From the NCBI RefSeq assembly GCF_036850765.1, contig NC_089493.1, positions 128,656,239-128,720,238 on the forward strand: 64,000 nt of DNA, given 5' to 3'. Position numbers and translations under genes: made by a program. A model generated the notes under the pieces. That model worked only from the letters and a program-made list of their open reading frames with translations, was not told the origin of the DNA and made no database searches. Source of the stretch: Saccopteryx bilineata. Lineage: Eukaryota > Chordata > Mammalia > Chiroptera > Emballonuridae. Shown piece by piece: positions 58,313 to 64,000 of the stretch. Every line of letters begins with the position of its first letter. Position 1 is the stretch's first letter.

Positions 58313-60853
58313 ATTTCTTTGCCCATTTTGACTGTGTATTCGGTAGCGCTATCTGACTTTGAGCTTTTATGGTGTCTTTGTGAGGAAGATGGGCTCAGTG
58401 GTACTGGCCTCCAGGCCACCTGTTTTCCTTGTTCTAGAAATGCTTCTTGAGGGTACTTTTTTCCTTCTTGTTGTCTGTGAGTATTGAATGCATTTGGTCC
58501 TATCGTGAGTATGCTTATTCCTTTAAGCAGGCTGGCTTGCTCTAAGGGTCAACCTTGATCATGTGTATTACACACTGTGTAATGTCTGTCTTGTTAGGCG
58601 TATTTATTCTCTACAGTGTCTGGTGCCTGCTAGACTCCACCTTTGGACATGCTGCTTGTGTATCTAGCTGAGTCTAGAGTTGGTGCTGTCTGCCACCCAC
58701 TACCAGTTGTGTTGGTTCTAGATCTTCTTGGGTTGTTGTCAGCTGTTGTTTGTAACTCTCTGTGGACTACTTGTCTGCAGATACTGCTCTTTCGCTGTTT
58801 GTGTCTGCGTTTTCTGTGCCTGGGTAGTGTGGGAGGGGCCAACCTGTGTATAAGGATCAGCTTCCTCTTGCTTAGAGATGACAGCAACTATGTAAAAACC
58901 CCAAGCTCTATAAGATTTGTCTCTACTTTTCAGCTGCTCCACCTCTTGCAGCTGCCTGGTCTTCCCACAGAGCCTTCTGTAGAAAGCATGTAGTGCGGGC
59001 CTAGACTGACCTCACCCAGTCCACCCCTCTGCAGTTTGCAATCCTGTTAGGATAGGACAATTGAGGTTAGAAATACAATGTTAATGGTACCCCCTACTTC
59101 ATACGTATCTTGGTCAGGAGCTCCGTACAGGGAATGTGGCCCCTACTCCAGAGCCTAATCCCTCAGCTAGTTCTGTATACTCAAATTTTACTTCTCCCTA
59201 AAAGGTGAGCAGCAAGTTCAGATGGAAGTGGGGCTGACAGTCCCCTTTGCAGAAGTCCTTACAGCTGGTGAGACCCTGGTCTCAGGGAGGAATACTGAGA
59301 GATTCTTGTCCTGGGGTTGACTGTGTCCCTCCACCCCCCCACCCCCAGAAAGTGGATAAGCCCCTTGGCCAGATCCAACAATTGGCTTACAGGGACCCAC
59401 ACTTCAAGTGTCCATGCTTCAAGCTTCTCTCCCTCCCTCCAGTGGAATCTATCCTAGCAGGGCAGCATATGCAGCACCCAGGCTGTGAAGCTCCACCCTG
59501 TTTAATGCACATTAGCTGCTGTGCTGGTACTGATCACAGAGCGAAATTCACCTAGCTGGGTCAGGTGTGAGGAGCCCTTCCTTTGGATACCACTCTAGCA
59601 GGGGTTGTTAGATCCTGAACTGATGCTTTCGGCAACTGGCCACTGGTGTACCAGCCTTGGGCCTCCCTGGCAGGAACCTGGCGCAGACCAGTGGGAGACA
59701 CTGCCCGTGACTGATCCTCAGCAACTTTTTTGGAGCTACAAGCAATCCAGAGTTTGTGGCTGCCTCTGCTGGGCCTAGGTGTACATGGAAATACCAAGAT
59801 GCACTCCTAGGATGACTTTTCCCCACAATGGGCCAGGGAGAAGGCCCACTTAAAGGCCAAGGTTCCCTGAGCCCCACCTCCTGTAGCCTCTGTCCCCTGG
59901 CTGCTTGCTGGGCTTGGCCAATGAAAACACCTCTGCCTGTGGAAATGCAGGGATTAGGAAGGGTGCTGGGTGAGGCTCCACCCCTGGCCCAAGGTGTCAG
60001 TCTGTCCAGACTTTTTTCACAGACCTCAATAGGGTGTGGCCCCAGAAGTCCAGTGGGTTTGGCCTCTGAGACGCAGAGATTTGGTTTGCCCGCACTCTGG
60101 ACAGTTTCCACAGAGACTGCCGTGAGGTGGAATTATCAGTCTTAGGCTCAGGAGTGAGAGGGTGGGGAGTGGGGGTGAAGCTCCAACCTCAACACCAGAA
60201 AATGAGTCACTGATGCGCCCCTACCTCCTGGCTGCTCAGCACGACCCAGTCACTATGACTGGAGCAGGAGAGACTCCTGAGGGCTGAGCAGCTGCTTTTC
60301 CCCAGGCTGATGCCACTCAGAGGGGACTGTTCCACCCAAGAAAGATGGCAACTGTAGTACTGGAGAATGACTCAGCACAGGGGTTCTGGTGCCCATCCCC
60401 TACAGTGTCTCTTCCTGGGCCTCTAACTTTACACTATCCTCATGCACTCTAGTCCTCTCAGCTCTCCCTCCACCAGAGCCCCAGGTAAGTGGCTGTGAAT
60501 GAGATTTTCTGTGCTGGCCCTTTAATATGGAGTCTGTGTCTCCAAGAGCTTCGTCTCTTTCTTGCAGAAACCTGGCTCTTTTCACCTCCAAATGCTGTCT
60601 GGGCATCTCTTCTAGGCTCTGGGGTTCTAGGCTGGGACTCTGGTCCTGGGGGTGGGCCAGCCCTTTCTGCATCTCTGCCCTTCCTCCAGTCTCAGTGTGG
60701 CTTCTTCTGTGATCCTTGGTTATAGACTTCTCTTCATTTAGTCCAAAGTTGATTTTTCAATATGATTATTCTTAAATATAGTTGTAATTCAATTTGGTCC
60801 TGGGAGATAGCAGTTGGAACACCCACCTACTCTGTTGCCATCTTTGAATCCCA

Positions 60854-61198
60854 GTTTTATATATATACATTTTTCTGTATTTATATATCTATAATTATAT
60901 AAAACCATAAGTTTACCTTCGTACCAGTATTCTAGTCCAATACCATGGGGTTCATTCAGCCCTCTTCCATGTTTGTACCATACTACTCTGACTGAGGATT
61001 CTGATTGCAAGTGTTCCTTGTACATTTACTTGATTTATTTGTGATCCTGTATGTAGCTAATTTCCTGAATCATGAACCTCCTTTTTGACCCTGGTTCCAC
61101 CACACATGTGGCCATATGGCTGACTTGCTTCTGGTTTCCATGACTACATTTTAAAGTAATATTTAACATTTTATTTCTTCTTTTCCTTTCTTGTCTAG
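60854..61198. other. Short unique segment before exon 3
   Basis: 345 bases separating the L1 5' end from the exon, including the polypyrimidine tract (ttatttcttcttttcctttcttgtctag). No repeat recognised. Confidence 0.5.
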
Positions 61199-61474
61199 GT
61201 CTTCCAAGATTTGCCAGCCAACCAGAACCTTCTTCAGTTTATGCTGGGAATAGTGCAGTTCTGAATTGTGAAGTTAATATCGATTTGGTCCCGTTTGTGA
61301 GATGGGAACAGAACAGGCAGCCTCTTCTTTTGGGAGACAGAATCACCAAACTTCCAAGTGGAACACTGGTTATCAGCAACGTGACTGAAGGAGATGGGGG
61401 ACTTTACCGCTGCATAGTTGAAAGTGGTGGGCCACCAAAGTACAGTGACGAAGCTGAATTAAAAGTTCTTCCAG
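61199..61474 (+). CDS. NEO1: Neogenin exon 3: second Ig domain
   Basis: This 276-base exon (phase 1 at both ends) continues the split Gly of exon 2 into [16 protein letters not shown]. It holds a complete Ig domain: first Cys at 61267-61269, core Trp at 61303-61305, and GDGGLYRC ending in the second Cys at 61411-61413. NVT within VISNVTEGD is a potential N-glycosylation sequon. It ends ELKVLP plus a split codon. The acceptor is cttgtctag; the donor is GTATTC, weaker than consensus. The order and text agree with Ig domain 2 of neogenin, part of the extracellular Ig unit preceding the fibronectin repeats that bind netrin and RGM. The frame is intact. Skipping this exon would keep frame while removing the domain. 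Confidence 0.97.
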
Positions 61475-61554
61475 GTATTCATTTATTACCAGGACTGATG
61501 GTTTCATGTTTCCTGATGGGTAAAATTTGTTTTATTAGAATTCTTCTTTTATAA

Positions 61555-62440
61555 GCACTGTTAAATCTGCAGTGTGACATACTAATGTCAGCATAAGGAG
61601 TCTCAGTTTCTTACAAGGTAGAAAAAGAAGAAAACATGAGAAAGATCCACACTTTAGAGAATGCATTGGTCAGTAAAAACTTTTCAAGCAATAAAATATA
61701 CTCAATATCTATTGCATTAATCTTGACCAAAGACACATCAGCTCTGTGTGTTTTTGTCAGGCATTCCCACATTAGGATACTTCTTAGAATTCTGTTACCT
61801 CCCTGTACTAGAATACTTTTCGTATGTAGGTCTTCGTACCTGTGAAAAGGAGGGACTCATTTAGGCTAGATTGTACAAGAGATGGACAGAGTGTAATTTA
61901 CTATTGCAGCTCTTAAAGCGCTGGTGGGTAAGATTGTCACAGTGCTTCCCACTGTGATGTGACCAGCCCCGCCTCCATTCTCCTCCTCTCTGTGGGTTCC
62001 ACACTACTCCTGTAGGCTTTCCTCGCAATCTGTTTCTTTTGTCTTCTGTCAGCTGTGTAACTTCTCTTTACTCACAACTTTGCTTCACCTCATTGTAGTC
62101 CCTCTGACCCCTTGATGTTTCCAGACCTTTCAGCTTCCATTCCCACTGATTCCTTCTGTATTTCTTATTTTAAGTGTATGTCTATGAATGTAATTGGACC
62201 ATTTCTACGTTTTGTGTGCAGTTTTTACATATGATGACTTCACAGGCTTCTTTAGCCTATGTATTGGCTTGCAAGTGAGACTAATATGATGGGCAGTGAC
62301 TTTTGATGGAGTTCCTGATGGGCCTTGAACTGGTTGTTTGTTCATGTTGACTATATTGGGATGACACTGGATGACATATATACAGGTCAGGTGCCCAATT
62401 CTGCAGCACATCTCTGTGGCCTTTTGACTAAGATCAAGTT
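61555..62440. other. Intronic sequence, nothing recognised
   Basis: No named repeat and no further exon. Confidence 0.35.
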
Positions 62441-62454
62441 GAACTGATTTTTTT

Positions 62455-62837
62455 TTTCTTCTTTTTCTGAAGCTGGAAACGGGGAGAGACAGACAGACTC
62501 CCGCATGCGTCCGACCGGGATCCACCTGGCACGCCCACTAGGGGCGAAGCTCTGCCCACCAGGGGGCGATGCTCTGCCCCTCCAGGGCGTCGCTCTGTTG
62601 TGACCAGAGCCACTCTAGCGCCTGGGGCAGAGGCCAAGGAGCCATCCCCAGCGCCCAGGCCATCTTTGCTCCAATGGAGCCTTGACTGCGGGAGGGGAAG
62701 AGAGAGACAGAGAGGAAGGAGGGGGGGCGGTGGAGAAGCAAATGGGCGCTTCTCCTATGTGCCCTGGCCGGGAATCAAACCCAGGTCCCCCGCATGCCAG
62801 GCCGATGCTCTACCGCTGAGCTAACCGGCCAGGGCCA
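62455..62837 (-). mobile_element. Young SINE, family B, two CTCF-like cores
   Basis: TSD gaactgattttttt at 62441-62454 and 62838-62851. The core module is duplicated: ccactaggggcg (about 62535-62546) and a perfect ccaccagggggcg at 62556-62568. Confidence 0.94.
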
Positions 62838-62859
62838 GAACTGATTTTTTTAAATGCAG

Positions 62860-63440
62860 GACCTTTCATTGTCACCATCATCTTTGCCCTTGTCATTCCT
62901 ATCCCAGCATGCCCTCAGCAGCCCTAGTTATGTTTTAAAATGTGTATTAGATTATGTCATGTCTTTGCTTAAAACCTCCTAGTGGTTTCCCATCTCAGAA
63001 CAAGTGTTAACACCCTTGGTCAATGAGACTTTGTGTATAAGGTCATGTCACCTCCCTCCCCTATCTCTCTTCCTCCATCTTGTGCTTTTCTCTCCCTTAC
63101 TCCATGTCTCTGGCACCTCATGTTTCTAGAACACTCCGAATATGCTCTTGCTTTTGGGCTTTACTGCTTATCTTTGTTTATTTCTCCCTTAATCCTCTTC
63201 CCTCAGATATCTGCCTAACTCACTGTCCTACCTCTCTGCCCAAATATGGATTTATCAGTGAAGCCTTCCTTGACCACAGTTTAAAACAATTTTCCATTCC
63301 TGTCCCCTCTTATCCCTGGTGCTTTCTTCTTCCCCCTTTGTTTTACTTCAGAACATATCCCCTCTGACACACGACATCTTTTATTTGTAGTTTCTCCCCC
63401 GTTAGTGTGTACTCTCAACTAAGGCAGGGAATTTTGTTGA
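62860..63440 (-). repeat. L2 3' region, antisense
   Basis: The text gtcatgtctttgcttaaaacctcctagtggtttcccatctcag, gcacctcatgtttctagaacac and gaagccttccttgacc is typical of antisense L2. Confidence 0.75.
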
Positions 63441-63789
63441 CATCAAGAAGGGTAACTAGCATAGAAAGGCCAGGAACTGTTTCTTCAAATTTGTTTCTGT
63501 CAAAATTCAATTAAATCCAACTAAATAATTCAAGGTTAAAAAAAAATACAACTATTGCCAGATAGCAGTGTCTTCCTGCCTCCTTCTTGACTTGCTTTTC
63601 CGTGGCAGAGTTCATGCTGCTTTTTCCCACCTGGGGTAGCATCCAAGCAGAGCCTCTATATGGGACCCAAGGGAACGAGATTCCAGCAGCAGAGGCCGAG
63701 CCACACTCAGTATCTGCGACAGCAGCGAAGTGCTGAGTGCCTTTTCGATGTAGTCAGGGAAGCTGTGCTCTTCAGGCTCAGTCTTTTGT
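63441..63789. other. Intronic sequence, nothing recognised
   Basis: It includes an A run at 63539-63546 and a GC-richer patch (63590-63740). No exon supported. Confidence 0.35.
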
Positions 63790-64000
63790 TAACATTTTTT
63801 TTACTTTTACTTTTCAATTACAGTTGATACTCACTATTATCTTGTGTTACTTTCAAGTGTGCAGCATAGTGGTTAGACAATCATACACTTTACAAAGTGT
63901 TTCCCCAATATTTCTAGTGCCCACCTGGCACCATACATAGTTATTACAATGTTATTGACTATATTTCCTATGCTGTAGTTTACATCCCCATGACTGTTTT
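63790..64000 (-). mobile_element. L1 3'UTR, antisense, running off the window
   Basis: The text caagtgtgcagcatagtggttagacaatcatacactttacaaagtg and catagttattacaatgttattgactatatttcctatgctgtag is the reverse of an L1 3'UTR common in laurasiatherian genomes. Confidence 0.7.

Larger units (their letters stand above)
52446..60853 (-). mobile_element. Near full-length antisense L1
   Basis: Read on the - strand it has a 5'UTR (about 58330-60853), ORF1 (about 57430-58312), ORF2 (about 52830-57329) and a 3'UTR reaching a T-rich left end near 52446 (the poly(A) tail). Two insertions interrupt it: a SINE (53532-53898) and a 151-bp MITE (55909-56059). It also carries an internal 224-bp duplication. ORFs are disrupted. 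The 5' end lies about 345 bases upstream of NEO1 exon 3. Confidence 0.93.
48040..61198 (+). other. NEO1: NEO1 intron 2 (complete)
   Basis: A 13,159-base phase-1 intron from GTAAGT to a pyrimidine-rich acceptor ending ctag. Most of it is transposon: a hAT element next to exon 2, several SINEs, and an 8.4-kb antisense L1. Confidence 0.95.
61475..64000 (+). other. NEO1: NEO1 intron 3, partial
   Basis: It starts at GTATTC after the Ig2 exon and runs beyond the window. It holds a SINE, an L2 and the edge of an L1. Confidence 0.9.

Noticed and set aside
58643..60145. Several + and - frames of 100-170 residues in a GC-richer region
   Set aside because: They lie in the 5'UTR of the antisense L1, which is GC-richer and has few stops. 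No known protein resemblance.
1..64000. A previously undescribed gene system
   Set aside because: Apart from two NEO1 exons, everything readable is intron and transposon. The unusual signals are about repeat biology and regulation, and are listed as such.

Overview
This is mammalian nuclear DNA from inside one large gene. Only two stretches are convincingly coding: an exon at 47722-48039 and one at 61199-61474, both on the + strand. They encode the first two immunoglobulin domains of neogenin (NEO1), the netrin/RGM receptor related to DCC. Both have consensus AG/GT splice borders and are phase 1 at each end. The window therefore reads as the tail of the long NEO1 intron 1 (1-47721), exon 2, a complete 13.2-kb intron 2 (48040-61198), exon 3, and the start of intron 3 (61475-64000). 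Exon 1 (signal peptide) and all later exons lie outside.

The repeats point to a bat. More than 25 tRNA-derived SINEs fall into a few families that I recognise from bat genomes, and their heads read as tRNA-like A and B boxes. They sit beside several non-autonomous hAT transposons with intact or near-intact 8-bp target duplications, which is typical of bats and rare in most other mammals. A horseshoe-bat-type (rhinolophoid) genome is my best guess from memory of these SINE sequences; I could not test it.

Layout: 0.5-3.7 kb holds an L1 3' tip, two solo LTRs and two old hAT elements. 4.9-6.4 kb is a hAT element split by two SINEs. 10.7-12.0 kb has a Tc1/mariner-like element split by a SINE and a hAT element. 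13-15.6 kb has SINEs, L2 and MIR. 15.7-19.1 kb is antisense old L1. 19-25.6 kb is mixed SINE, Tigger-like, hAT and L1. 25.6-27.7 kb and 37.9-39.2 kb are repeat-poor. 27.7-37.4 kb is SINE-rich with an 846-bp Tigger-like element. 41.4-47.5 kb and 52.4-60.85 kb are two long antisense L1 elements, each ending with its 5' end only 200-350 bp upstream of a NEO1 exon.

I found no operon, CRISPR array, functional tRNA or rRNA gene, or any second protein-coding gene. Apart from the exons, the predicted reading frames are repeat-derived or chance. The most interesting signals are regulatory or evolutionary: one SINE family carries a near-perfect CTCF core motif; the L1 5' ends abut exons 2 and 3; several hAT elements share an nnnTAnnn target; and a nearly palindromic MITE interrupts the second L1. 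I see no evidence of a wholly new biological system.
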